Of a stretch of DNA of 64,000 nt, positions 8,684 to 17,945 are shown in pieces. Both the position numbers and the translations under genes were made by a program. This DNA comes from Sediminibacillus terrae. Lineage in GTDB: Bacteria > Bacillota > Bacilli > Bacillales > Amphibacillaceae. The notes under the pieces were generated by a model that saw nothing but the letters and a program-made list of their open reading frames with translations, searched no databases and was not told the DNA's origin. The stretch's first letter is position 1. Every line of letters starts with the position of its first letter. Where the stretch lies: contig NZ_VZDQ01000027.1 of NCBI RefSeq assembly GCF_009602435.1, positions 1 to 64,000 on the forward strand, given 5' to 3'.

Positions 8684-9295
8684 ATGAGCTGCGATAAAGA
8701 AATTGTCAACCTCATGCATATATATTTGGATGGAAACCTATCGAAGGAACAAGAAAATAAGTTGCGCAACCACTTGCAGTCCTGTGAAGCGTGCCAGAAG
8801 CATTTTCACGAGTTGAAAAGAACAGTAACGATGCTGAAGAGCGGCAGTGAAGTCCAGGCGCCATCCGGCTTCACTGCAAAAGTGATGGACAGTCTTCCGA
8901 AAGAAAAAAGGCGCGTCGGATATATGCGCTGGTTTAAAGCCCATCCACTCATAACAGCAGCAGCGATATTCTTCTTGTTTATGTTTAGCGGGATTTTCTC
9001 CGCTTGGAACCAGGATGGCCAGTTGTCCGTTTCCAAACAGAAAAACTTAGTTATCCAGGATGACACAGTCATCGTTCCGGAGGATGTGGTGGTGGACGGT
9101 GATTTAGTCGTTAAAAATGGAGACGTGAAGATAGAAGGAGAAGTAAATGGGGATGTGGTCATTATCAACGGGGACCACCTGATGGCTTCGGCCGGCCAGG
9201 TCAGTGGAGAATTGAAAGAAGTGAACCAAGTGTTTGACTGGATTTGGTACCATATCAAAGATATCACCAAGAGTGTATTTTCATTGAATGATTGA
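8684..9295 (+). CDS. rsiW: Anti-sigma-W factor RsiW
   Basis: A 203-residue single-pass membrane anti-sigma factor. The cytoplasmic N-terminus carries the zinc anti-sigma motif Cys3, His30, Cys34, Cys37. One membrane segment lies at about residues 86-105. The extracytoplasmic part has a beta-rich, bactofilin-like stretch of alternating V/D/G (about 120-170). In B. subtilis, PrsW and RasP cleave RsiW under stress to free SigW; those proteases are not in this window. The ATG at 8684 follows AAAGGAGTG. It is cotranscribed with sigW and closed by a terminator before cdaA. Confidence 0.94.
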   Translation: MSCDKEIVNLMHIYLDGNLSKEQENKLRNHLQSCEACQKHFHELKRTVTMLKSGSEVQAPSGFTAKVMDSLPKEKRRVGYMRWFKAHPLITAAAIFFLFMFSGIFSAWNQDGQLSVSKQKNLVIQDDTVIVPEDVVVDGDLVVKNGDVKIEGEVNGDVVIINGDHLMASAGQVSGELKEVNQVFDWIWYHIKDITKSVFSLND

Positions 9296-9306
9296 TGGAA
9301 CATGAA

Positions 9307-9343
9307 CAAAACCTTTGCCACCTTTTGCGGGCAAAGGTTTTAT
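9307..9343 (+). terminator. sigW-rsiW terminator
   Basis: The hairpin AAAACCTTTGCC/GGCAAAGGTTTT ends in TATATT, directly after rsiW. Confidence 0.88.
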
Positions 9344-9381
9344 ATTGTCCAAAACAAGGAAGTATATTCATTTAAGAGCAA

Positions 9382-9411
9382 TTATTGAATAAGGTTAATA
9401 TATGATATAAT
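9382..9411 (+). promoter_or_regulatory. possible cdaA promoter
   Basis: A perfect TATAAT lies at 9406-9411. The best -35 candidates are TTATTG (18-bp spacer) or TTGAAT (15-bp spacer); neither is ideal. The position fits a separate promoter for cdaA-cdaR-glmM. Confidence 0.45.
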
Positions 9412-9533
9412 AAAATAGCTTGTCCGGAGGGATGGTACTTGAGAATTCTATTGAGAGGAATTAAAATGCAAGTACATAGCGTTATCATTCAACAGATAGG
9501 AAGAAGATTTCATGCATAGAAGGACGTGGAAAC

Positions 9534-10361
9534 ATGTTTGATGGGGGATTCGACGTACTCGACATACTTAGAATCGGAATAGATATTGCCCTTGTCTGGT
9601 ATGTTTTATATAAATTGATCATGTTAATCAGAGGCACGAAAGCCATTCAATTGTTAAAGGGCATTTTTGTCGTGCTTGGAATTTGGTTTTTGAGCAGCGA
9701 GAGTGTACTTGACTTGCGAACCGTCAACTGGTTGATGTGGCAGGCAATCACGTGGGGGTTCCTGGGAATCATCATCCTGTTCCAGCCAGAACTCAGACGG
9801 GCTTTGGAACAACTGGGCCGGGGAAGCTTTTTCTCACGGAACACCACTTCCGAAGAAGAATTGCTGAATCGAAACGTTGATGCCATTGTAAAGTCGTGCA
9901 ATTATATGGCAAAACGAAGAATCGGAGCACTGATCACCATTGAAAGGGAAACGCCGATGGGTGATTATGTAGAGACAGGGATCCCGATCAATGGAAGACT
10001 GACCAATGAGCTGTTGACCAATATATTTATTCCCAATACCCCTTTACACGATGGGGCAGTCATCCTTAAAAATGAACAAATCATCGCCGCCGCCTGTTAT
10101 TTGCCATTATCGGAAAACCCATTTATCTCGAAGGAATTGGGAACGCGCCACAGGGCGGCGATGGGTATCAGCGAGGTTACCGATGCATTGACCGTGGTGG
10201 TGTCGGAAGAAACCGGACAAATCTCCTGTACAAAAAATGGAGAGCTTCACAGGGATTTGGATCAGGAAAAACTGATCGAGATGCTTAAACAAGAGTTGGA
10301 TGTCACGTCCAAGACCCCTATGGCAAAAAGCTGGAACTGGAGGGGGAAGAAGAATGGATAA
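9534..10361 (+). CDS. cdaA: Diadenylate cyclase CdaA
   Basis: This membrane enzyme makes cyclic di-AMP from two ATP; c-di-AMP controls potassium uptake, osmolytes and cell-wall homeostasis. Of 275 residues, the first 95 hold three membrane helices. The DAC domain (about 100-265) carries the active-site DGA motif (Asp173) and the RHR motif (Arg205-His206-Arg207). The ATG at 9534 follows GAAGGACG. cdaR starts inside its last codons, so the enzyme and its membrane regulator are translationally coupled, and glmM, whose product regulates CdaA in other Firmicutes, is third in the operon. Confidence 0.96.
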   Translation: MFDGGFDVLDILRIGIDIALVWYVLYKLIMLIRGTKAIQLLKGIFVVLGIWFLSSESVLDLRTVNWLMWQAITWGFLGIIILFQPELRRALEQLGRGSFFSRNTTSEEELLNRNVDAIVKSCNYMAKRRIGALITIERETPMGDYVETGIPINGRLTNELLTNIFIPNTPLHDGAVILKNEQIIAAACYLPLSENPFISKELGTRHRAAMGISEVTDALTVVVSEETGQISCTKNGELHRDLDQEKLIEMLKQELDVTSKTPMAKSWNWRGKKNG

Positions 10362-11592
10362 TTGGCTGAAAAGTCCTTGGGTTATCCGAGGATTATCATT
10401 GGCAATGGCGATATTACTGTTCACAGCAGTAAGGCTGGATGATAATATCGCTCCGCCAGATGACTCGAAAACCTTCATTCCAAGCGGTTCTGAGCAAATA
10501 GAAACAATGAACAATGTTCCGGTCAACATTGAAATCGACGAAGAAAAATATGTGGTAAGCGGTGTGCCGGAAAACGTCAACATGAATATAGAAGGTCCGA
10601 ATAGTTCTGTAACCCCTTTGGTAAGACAGCGGTCATTTGAAGTGTTTGTCGACTTGCAGGGGCTTGAACCGGGCACGCATAACGTTGAAATTCAATATGC
10701 AGGCATTCCGAGCGACATCAATGTCGACATGGAGCCGAAGACTGCTGAAGTGACGATAGAGGAACGAGCAGCCGAATCGTTCCCTGTGGAAGTGGATTAT
10801 ATCAATCCGAGTCAATTAGCGGACGGATTTGAAATCGGAGATGCTTCTGCAGAACCGGAAACAGTGGAGATAACCAGTTCGCAGAGCGAAGTGGACAAGG
10901 TTGCAGTCGTAAAGGCTTATGTCGATTTGAAGGATGTAGATAAACCAATTGATTCCAGAGAAGTACCGGTCAAAGTCTATGACAGTCAGGGCAATGAACT
11001 GAGTGTCCGGGTGGAGCCGGAAACGGTCGAGGTATCTGTCGACATCAACAGTCCAAATAAAGAAGTGCCGGTAGAAACTGTGACCAGAGGAGAACTGCCG
11101 GACGGATATTCGATTAAGTCGATGGAAGTAGAACCAAGCGACGTCAAGGTCTATGCTTCAGAGGAAAATCTGGCGAAAATCGAACAAATCGAAACCGAAG
11201 AAATTGATCTTTCCAAGATTACAGAGGCGACGACTATGGAAGTCAGTCTGGCACCATCCTCGGAGATGCGTCTGGTGGAGCCGGAACAGGTGAAAGTACA
11301 AATTGAATTGGAGCGCACAGAAACGTCTACCATTGAAAACGTTCCAATCGACGTCCGGAATCTTCCGGAAGACGCAACGTTGAATTTTATCGAACCGGAA
11401 GAAGATGAAATGGACGTGACGGCGCTGGGCACCGAAGAAGAGCTTGACGGAATTTCAGCCAGCGATTTTCAGTTATCCGTCGATGCCGGGAGCCTGGATG
11501 AAGGAGAGCACAAGCTGCCAGTCAGTATAAGCGGTCCGGACGGAGTAGCGGTAGAACCAGAATTTGAAGAAATAACCGTCCAGATAGAATGA
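10354..11592 (+). CDS. cdaR: CdaA regulatory protein CdaR (YbbR-domain)
   Basis: A 412-residue protein with one N-terminal membrane helix (about 8-28) and an extracytoplasmic part made of about four YbbR repeats, visible as recurring NVPVNIE/EVPVKVY/EVPVETV/NVPIDVR strand segments. CdaR binds CdaA and modulates c-di-AMP synthesis. The start is set at the ATG at 10354, which overlaps the cdaA stop by 8 bases and follows GGAGGGGGAAG; a longer reading from 10300 would overlap cdaA by 60 bases without a better site. The protein is strongly acidic, as expected for a surface-exposed domain in a salt-tolerant organism. Confidence 0.93.
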   Translation: MDNWLKSPWVIRGLSLAMAILLFTAVRLDDNIAPPDDSKTFIPSGSEQIETMNNVPVNIEIDEEKYVVSGVPENVNMNIEGPNSSVTPLVRQRSFEVFVDLQGLEPGTHNVEIQYAGIPSDINVDMEPKTAEVTIEERAAESFPVEVDYINPSQLADGFEIGDASAEPETVEITSSQSEVDKVAVVKAYVDLKDVDKPIDSREVPVKVYDSQGNELSVRVEPETVEVSVDINSPNKEVPVETVTRGELPDGYSIKSMEVEPSDVKVYASEENLAKIEQIETEEIDLSKITEATTMEVSLAPSSEMRLVEPEQVKVQIELERTETSTIENVPIDVRNLPEDATLNFIEPEEDEMDVTALGTEEELDGISASDFQLSVDAGSLDEGEHKLPVSISGPDGVAVEPEFEEITVQIE

Positions 11593-11626
11593 TATTTCAC
11601 GTGAAGGAATAAAGGAGAGGTGCATC

Positions 11627-12976
11627 ATGGGAAAATATTTCGGAACAGATGGAGTCAGAGGGATAGCAAACCAAGAACTCACACCAGAACTTGCATTTAA
11701 ATTGGGCCGCTTTGGCGGTTATGTTCTGACCAAGGGAACGAGCAGGCCGAAGATTTTAATCGGCCGCGATACAAGAGTTTCCGGTAATATGCTGGAGAAC
11801 GCACTGTCTGCCGGTCTTTTGTCGATTGGCGCAGAGGTGATGCGCCTTGGCGTGATTTCGACTCCCGGCGTTGCCTTTTTAACAAAAGCACTCAGCGCGG
11901 AAGCAGGTGTCATGATATCTGCATCCCATAATCCAGTAGAGGATAATGGGATCAAGTTCTTCAGCCCTGACGGCTTTAAACTTTCAGACGAACAAGAGCA
12001 GGAAATCGAGTCACTGATGGACCGCGATGAAGACGATTTGCCGCGTCCTGTCGGGGGCGATATCGGTCAAGTCAATGATTATTTTGAAGGCGGTCAAAAG
12101 TATATTCAGTATTTGAAACAGTCGGTCGACAATGACTTTGACGGGCTTCATATAGCCTTGGATTGTGCCCACGGAGCTACTTCTTCACTGGCTTCCCATC
12201 TGTTTGCCGATTTGGAAGCGGACATCTCTTCCATCGGTACGTCACCGGATGGATTGAATATAAACGACGGGGTCGGTTCTACCCACCCTGAAACGCTGCG
12301 TGATTTCGTATTGGAAAAACAAGCGGATATCGGGCTTGCTTTTGACGGTGATGGCGACCGCTTGATTGCGGTAGATGAGCTTGGCAATATTATCGATGGC
12401 GATCAGATTATGTATATATGTGGTAAGTATTTTAACGACAAGGGCTTGCTGCGTCATAATACAGTAGTTTCGACCGTAATGAGCAATATCGGTTTTTATA
12501 AAGCGCTCGAAAAACACGGAATGAAAAGTGATAAAACAGCGGTCGGTGACCGATATGTCATGGAAGAAATGCGAAAAGGCGGCTACAACCTCGGTGGAGA
12601 GCAGTCCGGACACATCATTTTCCTTGACTACAATACAACTGGCGACGGCATGCTGACTGCATTGCAGCTCGTCAATGTCGTGAAGGAAACGGGTAAGCCA
12701 TTATCCGAACTTGCTTCGGAAATGGAAAAGTTCCCGCAGGTACTGAAAAACGTTAAAGTAGTCGACAAACATGAAGCATTGGTCAATACTGCCATTCAGG
12801 ATGCCATCGAAAAAGTGGAAGAAGAACTTGGCAGCAATGGCCGGGTGCTGGTCCGTCCATCCGGTACCGAACCGTTGGTGCGTGTCATGGTAGAGGCACC
12901 GACCAAGGAAGAGTGTGAAAAGTATGTTGACCGGGTTGCGAATGTGATCGATGAATTGCTCGGTTTGCGGGAATAG
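11627..12976 (+). CDS. glmM: Phosphoglucosamine mutase
   Basis: Converts glucosamine-6-phosphate to glucosamine-1-phosphate for UDP-GlcNAc and peptidoglycan synthesis. The 449 residues match GlmM. The active-site serine is Ser100 in SASHNP, the metal loop is FDGDGDR and the C-terminal phosphate-binding motif is RPSGTEP. The ATG at 11627 follows AAAGGAGAGG. Third gene of the cdaA operon and followed by a strong terminator, so glmS downstream is separately transcribed. Confidence 0.97.
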   Translation: MGKYFGTDGVRGIANQELTPELAFKLGRFGGYVLTKGTSRPKILIGRDTRVSGNMLENALSAGLLSIGAEVMRLGVISTPGVAFLTKALSAEAGVMISASHNPVEDNGIKFFSPDGFKLSDEQEQEIESLMDRDEDDLPRPVGGDIGQVNDYFEGGQKYIQYLKQSVDNDFDGLHIALDCAHGATSSLASHLFADLEADISSIGTSPDGLNINDGVGSTHPETLRDFVLEKQADIGLAFDGDGDRLIAVDELGNIIDGDQIMYICGKYFNDKGLLRHNTVVSTVMSNIGFYKALEKHGMKSDKTAVGDRYVMEEMRKGGYNLGGEQSGHIIFLDYNTTGDGMLTALQLVNVVKETGKPLSELASEMEKFPQVLKNVKVVDKHEALVNTAIQDAIEKVEEELGSNGRVLVRPSGTEPLVRVMVEAPTKEECEKYVDRVANVIDELLGLRE

Positions 12977-12992
12977 ATAACTTCGAAAAAAT

Positions 12993-13041
12993 GAATATGC
13001 ATAAAACGGCACTTCTATTCCGTTTTATGCATATTTTATTA
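12993..13041 (+). terminator. glmM terminator
   Basis: A 15-bp perfect stem, ATATGCATAAAACGG/CCGTTTTATGCATAT, is followed by TTTATT. Confidence 0.88.
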
Positions 13042-13061
13042 TGTCCGGACAGAAAGAACTA

Positions 13062-13090
13062 TTGCCAGTCTGATTTTTTTGCAGTAAAAT
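13062..13090 (+). promoter_or_regulatory. glmS promoter
   Basis: TTGCCA at 13062-13067 and TAAAAT at 13085-13090 have a 17-bp spacer. Transcription would start about 110 bases before the ribozyme cleavage site, giving a long leader. Confidence 0.7.
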
Positions 13091-13204
13091 AAAGTGTATT
13101 CTGCTTTTAAAGGTTTGACTGGCTAACTGACCGGTTAAACAGTTAGGGCATGGATGCTTCATTCAAAAAGGAAGGAGGATCGATGTAAAGGTAAAGGTTC
13201 ATAA

Positions 13205-13363
13205 AGCGCCTGGGCTATTTTCCGGACGGAGGAAAATAGTTGACGAGGAGGAGGTTTATCGAGCAGTTCGGCGGATGCCTCCCGGTTGCACACATCTCAA
13301 CCGTTATGTTTTTGCTTCGAAACCAAAGAGGCGACTCTTTGTACAAGGACAAAGACAAGATGA
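13205..13363 (+). ncRNA. glmS ribozyme: glmS glucosamine-6-phosphate ribozyme
   Basis: The catalytic core is well conserved: AAGCGCCTGGGC at the 5' end, then TTGACGAGGAGGAGGTTTAT, CGGCGGATGCCTCCCGGTTG, the ACATCTCAACCG segment, and a P4-like hairpin ending near ACAAGATGA. Self-cleavage is expected between A13205 and G13206 when glucosamine-6-phosphate binds as cofactor, which exposes the mRNA to RNase J and lowers GlmS. The 3' limit is approximate. The 178 bases between it and the start codon contain further pairing described under findings. Confidence 0.95.
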
Positions 13364-13541
13364 TATTATTAATCATTTTACGGGAAAGGGGCAAACGAAA
13401 CGCCCCTGAAAGTCATAGAGGAAACAGTCTTCTGGCGGATTTTGCAGTTTTTTGCTGTACGCGAAAATCGGCATTTTTCGCAGATGACTTTTTCTGCTGG
13501 TCGTTTGTTTGCCCCTTATATTCAAGGAGGATAACAACGAT

Positions 13542-15347
13542 ATGTGTGGAATTGTAGGTTATATTGGAAGCAACGATACGAAGGAAGTACTTTTAAACGG
13601 CTTGGAAAAACTGGAATACCGCGGATACGACTCTGCAGGAATCGCCACCTTGAACGATGATGGCATCAATTTGTTCAAGGTGAAAGGCCGGATAGCGGCA
13701 TTGCGCTCAAAGGTGGAAACAGATGATAGCTTTGCGACGATGGGTATCGGTCATACGCGCTGGGCAACACATGGTGCTCCCAGTGAAGAAAATGCCCACC
13801 CGCATCAAAGCACGACGCAACGCTTCACAATCGTTCACAATGGCGTAATTGAAAACTATAAAGATGTCCGCAGTGAGTTTTTGAGCGATGTCACGCTTCA
13901 TAGCGAGACAGATACAGAAATCATCGTTCAGCTGATTGAAAAACTTTATCAAGAGCTTGGTGATGTCGTCCAGGCTTTTCGCGAAGCGATTGCTTTGTTG
14001 AAGGGCTCGTATGCAGTTGCTCTAATTGACGCTGAAGATCAAGAGACCATTTATGTTGCCAAAAACAAAAGCCCGTTATTGGTAGGGCTTGGCGATGGTT
14101 TCAATGTGGTGGCCAGTGACTCGATGGCAACGCTGCAAGTGACGGATCGTTATATGGAGCTGGAAGACAAAGAAATCATCATTGTATCGAGAGACAACGT
14201 AGAATTGCAAAAACTGGACGGTACGGTCGTTGAACGGGAACCGTTCACGGTCGAAATCGATGCTACGGATATCGAAAAGGGGACATACCCTCATTTCATG
14301 CTGAAGGAAATCGATGAACAACCGTTTGTGATGCGGAAGATCATTCAGGAATACCAGGATGAAAACGATGAAATCAAACTGGATCAACAGGTGCGCCAGG
14401 CAATGCTTGAAACCGACCGGGTTTACATCATTGCGGCAGGTACCAGCTTCCATGCAGGACTGGTAGGAAAACAGTTCTTGGAGAACATTGCCAATGTTCC
14501 CGTGGAAGTTCATATTGCCAGTGAATTTTCTTACAACATGCCGTTATTATCAGAAAAGCCTTTGTTTGTATTTATTTCACAGAGCGGTGAAACAGCCGAC
14601 AGCCGTTCTGTGTTAGTGAAAATCAAAGAATTAGGACACCCGTCTCTAACGTTGACAAACGTTCCGGGTTCCACCCTTTCTCGTGAAGCAGACTATACCC
14701 TGCACTTGCATGCAGGACCAGAAATCGCCGTTGCCTCCACCAAAGCATATACAGCACAGATTGCGGTGCTAGCCATTTTGGCTGTGGACACAGCAAAAGC
14801 GAAGGGCTTGCCTTTCGACTTCAATCCACTTCAGGAACTGGCTATTGTGGCCAACGCGATGGAAGGTTTGACCGACCAAAAAGAAATAATCGAAGAAATT
14901 GCCAGAGACTTCTTTACAGAGACACGCAATGCGTTTTATATCGGCAGAGGACTTGATTACTTTGTCGTTCAGGAAGCATCCTTGAAACTGAAGGAAATTT
15001 CCTATATTCAGGCAGAAGGCTTCGCCGGTGGTGAGCTGAAGCATGGCACAATTGCGTTGATCGAAGAAGGCACTCCAGTGATTGCGCTGGCGACTCAGGA
15101 AAGTGTCAATTTATCCATCCGCGGCAATGTCCAGGAGGTTGCGGCCCGCGGAGCGAAGACCTGCGTTATCAGCATGAAAGGTTTGGAACAGGAGGGCGAC
15201 ACCTTGGTTCTCCCTCATGTACATGAATTGCTGACACCACTGGTAAGTGTCGTTCCAATGCAGCTGCTTGCTTATTATGCTGCATTGCACCGTGACTGTG
15301 ATGTTGATAAGCCGCGTAACTTGGCGAAGAGTGTGACAGTGGAGTAA
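13542..15347 (+). CDS. glmS: Glucosamine-fructose-6-phosphate aminotransferase (isomerizing)
   Basis: Makes glucosamine-6-phosphate from fructose-6-phosphate and glutamine, the entry step to amino sugars. The true start is the ATG at 13542, because the glutaminase domain needs Cys2 exposed (MCGIVGYIG) and AAGGAGG lies 11 bases upstream; the reading frame open further upstream is leader. Of 601 residues, 1-220 are the class II glutamine amidotransferase domain and 285-590 hold two SIS sugar-isomerase domains ending in [13 protein letters not shown], the canonical C-terminus. Controlled by the ribozyme in its leader. Confidence 0.98.
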   Translation: MCGIVGYIGSNDTKEVLLNGLEKLEYRGYDSAGIATLNDDGINLFKVKGRIAALRSKVETDDSFATMGIGHTRWATHGAPSEENAHPHQSTTQRFTIVHNGVIENYKDVRSEFLSDVTLHSETDTEIIVQLIEKLYQELGDVVQAFREAIALLKGSYAVALIDAEDQETIYVAKNKSPLLVGLGDGFNVVASDSMATLQVTDRYMELEDKEIIIVSRDNVELQKLDGTVVEREPFTVEIDATDIEKGTYPHFMLKEIDEQPFVMRKIIQEYQDENDEIKLDQQVRQAMLETDRVYIIAAGTSFHAGLVGKQFLENIANVPVEVHIASEFSYNMPLLSEKPLFVFISQSGETADSRSVLVKIKELGHPSLTLTNVPGSTLSREADYTLHLHAGPEIAVASTKAYTAQIAVLAILAVDTAKAKGLPFDFNPLQELAIVANAMEGLTDQKEIIEEIARDFFTETRNAFYIGRGLDYFVVQEASLKLKEISYIQAEGFAGGELKHGTIALIEEGTPVIALATQESVNLSIRGNVQEVAARGAKTCVISMKGLEQEGDTLVLPHVHELLTPLVSVVPMQLLAYYAALHRDCDVDKPRNLAKSVTVE

Positions 15348-15741
15348 TAAAAACAGGCACAAGCCCTTGCTGTTATCTCCCTGTTACTTTCTTCTTCCCC
15401 ATTCCAAAAGGTCTGTACCTACTGCTAAATAGTTGGTACATTCGAGGGTAGAATGTGGGAAAAAGGAGAGATACACAATCATTTTAAGTTAATCAAATCG
15501 AGGCTGGATCCAGTAGGGGTCCGGCCTTTTTTTATCTCTTTTCGCTTTTAGTTTTTACTCCTAATTCTTCTTTCCATTATGTGAAGAACTTAATCACATT
15601 ATAATCGCATTTCCTTGATTGAAAAGGGAGAAGTTCGTCTTGGAAAAGTAACGAGAAAGTGATAAGGACATTATAAAGTAAAATTTAGTCAATCAATGAG
15701 TACGTAAAAATGAAATAATTTTCAAGGTGGTGAATGATATA
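15348..15741. other. non-coding region between glmS and the tetR island
   Basis: It holds the glmS terminator (15502-15537) and a hairpin around CTGTACCTACTGCTAAATAG (15413-15437). The second half is AT-rich, and no gene or clear promoter is seen before 15742. Confidence 0.5.
15502..15537 (+). terminator. terminator downstream of glmS
   Basis: The imperfect hairpin GGCTGGATCC/GGTCCGGCC is followed by seven T. It sits 150 bases after glmS. Confidence 0.75.
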
Positions 15742-15770
15742 TTGACAGACTACCTACCTGATGGTAGGAT
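15742..15770 (+). promoter_or_regulatory. tetR promoter with overlapping operator
   Basis: TTGACA at 15742-15747 and TAGGAT at 15765-15770 have a 17-bp spacer. The spacer and -10 contain CCTACCTGATGGTAGG, and also an 18-bp CTACC-N8-GGTAG dyad (15750-15767) matching a second dyad at 17060-17077. An operator between -35 and -10 is the classic place for TetR-family repression. Confidence 0.82.
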
Positions 15771-15774
15771 AAGT

Positions 15775-15894
15775 GTGACAAATCAAATTGCCACTTATGA
15801 TACCCCCTTGGCTTGTATGCGTTCTCTGATCGTCACTGGCGGCTACAATGATCCAGTTATGCCCGCATTGTTGCGGCTGAGATTCGTAAGGTAA
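15775..15894 (+). pseudogene. truncated, frameshifted duplicate of the tetR 5' end
   Basis: A GTG-started frame of 39 codons shares TYD-x-x-LAC-x-RSLIVTGGYN with the start of the intact regulator at 15952. The DNA match (15791-15899 against 15968-16080) includes a 30-base exact block and a 4-base deletion after which the frame diverges and stops. It sits between the operator-promoter and the intact gene, so the tetR transcript must run through it. Probably a partial tandem duplication, or the remnant of a related regulator. Confidence 0.85.
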
Positions 15895-15951
15895 ATATCA
15901 AGGTGGTAGATGATTTGTTGGCACATTACAACTAGGAGGTAGTGCAGAGGT

Positions 15952-16566
15952 ATGGCAAAAACATCTACCACTTATGATGACATTCTGGCTTGTGCGCGTT
16001 CTCTGATCGTCACTGGCGGCTACAACGGTTTCAGTTATGCCGACATTGCTGATGTAGTTGGGATTCGTAAGGCGAGTATCCATCACCATTTTCCAAGCAA
16101 GGTCGATTTGGTACGAACGCTCGTTAGGCGATATCGGGAAGAATCTAAAGCGGGGATGGCGAATCTCGAACTTCAGGTATCTGATCCGCTGGAACAGCTT
16201 CGGCTCTACGTTGGTTATTGGGAAGCCTGTATCACGGACGCAAGCGCTCCGTTTTGTGTCTGCGCGCTGTTGGCAAGCCAGCTTCCCGTCCTTCCCGAGG
16301 AAGTCGTAGAAGAGGTCCAGTCACATTTCCGCTACCTGTCGGCATGGTTGACATCCGTGTTGGAACGCGGTGTGCGGCACAAGCAACTTCATCTTGTGAG
16401 TGCCCCTGGTGACGAGGCCGAAACATTCATGGCCACGGTTCATGGCGCGATGCTTTCGGCGCGGGCTTATGGTGATCCGCAGATATTCGGCGCCGTGACA
16501 GATCAACTCTTGGAACGGTTCACTTCGAGTCTCTCTTGCAATGAAAGTCGCGATGGCGAAAATTGA
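15952..16566 (+). CDS. TetR/AcrR-family transcriptional regulator
   Basis: A 204-residue regulator with an N-terminal TetR DNA-binding domain (helix-turn-helix at about residues 29-49, FSYADIADVVGIRKASIHHH) and a C-terminal ligand-binding domain that I cannot assign to a subfamily; it has a CVCAL pair of cysteines. The ATG at 15952 follows TAGGAGGT. The likely operator lies in its promoter (15750-15767) and again ahead of the membrane gene (17060-17077), suggesting autorepression and control of that gene. The ligand is unknown. Confidence 0.9.
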   Translation: MAKTSTTYDDILACARSLIVTGGYNGFSYADIADVVGIRKASIHHHFPSKVDLVRTLVRRYREESKAGMANLELQVSDPLEQLRLYVGYWEACITDASAPFCVCALLASQLPVLPEEVVEEVQSHFRYLSAWLTSVLERGVRHKQLHLVSAPGDEAETFMATVHGAMLSARAYGDPQIFGAVTDQLLERFTSSLSCNESRDGEN

Positions 16567-16595
16567 AGTTATGATCGAGATGAAAGGGGCTCAAC

Positions 16596-16652
16596 ATGAC
16601 CTCCCTTGAAATTAACCCACTTAGGGGGAAGTCTGCGTATTATTTAGAATAA
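16596..16652 (+). pseudogene. truncated 18-codon reading frame after tetR
   Basis: A frame MTSLEINPLRGKSAYYLE then stop begins 29 bases after tetR and is preceded by AAAGGGG. It looks like the first codons of a gene whose remainder is lost; no continuing frame of useful length follows. Its opening faintly resembles carboxymuconolactone decarboxylase-type proteins, which is too weak for an assignment. Confidence 0.4.
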
Positions 16653-17053
16653 GCTCACTAGTTGTGCGGATTATACTGAGACAACAATTCGCTGCGGTCT
16701 TGCTCACATTGTCAGTCTGCGGGTGAAGCCGAGATTGGGATCTCCTATCCTGTGAACATTTATTCAATCTTGGGGGCAAGCCGTGCGAGTTCGTTAAATC
16801 CAAGTGAGTCTACAGGATACCTCGTGCCATAGTGAACCGCGGGGAGCTAGGACTGTACCTTGTTGCTAAATGGTTGGGAAACATGCTGACTGGCGATGAA
16901 TCAGACTACATACCCAAGAACTGCTATAGGATTTTACCAGTTTTCATAGCCGGAAAACCGAAATCAGTTATGGCCGTCTCCATCTAGTGTTTTAGTGTGG
17001 TGATGGTTGCTCAGATGGAAAGAGACGCCAAGTTTTAATGGTGGATTTCGCCT
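16653..17053. other. decayed or non-coding region in the tetR island
   Basis: No reading frame with a plausible start and length is present. The segment 16853-16877 (CTGTACCTTGTTGCTAAATG) resembles 15413-15436 near glmS, so related sequence brackets the tetR gene. The region is best read as gene remnants. Confidence 0.5.
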
Positions 17054-17077
17054 TATAATCTACCTTCTAGTAGGTAG
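17054..17077 (+). promoter_or_regulatory. second CTACC-N8-GGTAG operator with TATAAT
   Basis: A TATAAT at 17054-17059 is immediately followed by CTACCTTCTAGTAGGTAG (17060-17077), a perfect 6-bp inverted repeat with 6-base spacer. It has the same half-sites and spacing as the dyad in the tetR promoter. The -35 is weak (AGTTTT at 17 bp), so the promoter call is less certain than the operator. Confidence 0.68.
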
Positions 17078-17330
17078 TTTGCCGTCAATTAAAGAACCGT
17101 GCTGGCCGGAAATTCTATATTTTAGGAGGGGATGTTTGCCGCTTTTCCTTGCGACACAATCCGTGCAGGTATGGATGTCGATGCCGATGCCTCCATCTAT
17201 CATCAATGTTGCTGATCCTAATCCAAGTCAAGTCATCACCGATCTGATCAGAATGCTGTCAGCTGCTAGTATTGACTCGCACGAAGACAGAACAAATACC
17301 CTTGTCCTTAAGGACTGGAAGGAGACAATT

Positions 17331-17846
17331 ATGTTTGGAATTTCATCACTCGGCTGGGTGCATACACTCAGCAGCTTACCCGCTATTCCGCTGGCTATAT
17401 ATATGTTTGCTCGTTACGGACGGATCGTGCCTCGGTCTAGGTCCGGTATCTTCTATTTTATTTCGATGCTGATTGGTGCTATCACCGTTTTCCCCATCGC
17501 ACATCAATCGGTCAGCTATGTCATTGGAACAGCTACAATCCTATTGCTGCTCACCGGATACAGCATAGGGCGTATTGGGGGTTTCGGGCGTGCAGGCAAG
17601 TACCTTGAAACAATCTCCCTTAGTTTGACGGCGTTTCTATTGATGGTACCGACCGTTACCGAAACCTTGACCCGTGTTCCGGACGGCAATCCTATAGCCG
17701 CCGATGTGAAGTCGCCAATTCTTCTAGGCGCCCAAGCCGCTCTATTCGTTATTCTCATTGTTGGCTTGACGGCACAAATCATTCATTTGCGCAGGGAGGG
17801 CAGGGTGGCGTTGATCGAATCGCCGATCGAGATGTCTGGCGAATGA
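17331..17846 (+). CDS. Four-helix membrane protein, unknown function
   Basis: I do not recognise the family. The 171 residues form four predicted membrane segments (about 10-25, 40-60, 64-84 and 95-115, with a further hydrophobic helix near 135-155). Histidines lie at the first segment (WVHTL) and just before the third (AHQ). The start is the ATG at 17331 because AAGGAG lies 7 bases upstream; an upstream extension to 17007 crosses the operator and has no site. The matching dyad at 17060 suggests control by the TetR protein, so it may be an exporter or a detoxification partner; that is inference. Confidence 0.7.
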   Translation: MFGISSLGWVHTLSSLPAIPLAIYMFARYGRIVPRSRSGIFYFISMLIGAITVFPIAHQSVSYVIGTATILLLLTGYSIGRIGGFGRAGKYLETISLSLTAFLLMVPTVTETLTRVPDGNPIAADVKSPILLGAQAALFVILIVGLTAQIIHLRREGRVALIESPIEMSGE

Positions 17847-17945
17847 AGCATCATTAATGGAGATTTAGCATGACAATAAACCAGCAAGTCTTTTTAATAT
17901 ACAGACTCTTTTGAGAAAGTTCTAATTAAAAAGGAGATGCAAAAC

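Noticed and set aside
13240-13557. Open frame of 105 codons ahead of glmS
   Set aside because: It lies over the conserved glmS ribozyme and leader and has no coding look; the true glmS start is the MCGIVG methionine.
17132-17215. 27-codon frame after AGGAGGGG in the tetR island
   Set aside because: The site directly abuts the ATG and the peptide resembles nothing; more likely decayed sequence.
17007-17330. N-terminal extension of the four-helix membrane protein
   Set aside because: It crosses the TATAAT and operator, lacks a ribosome-binding site, and the ATG at 17331 has AAGGAG at ideal distance.
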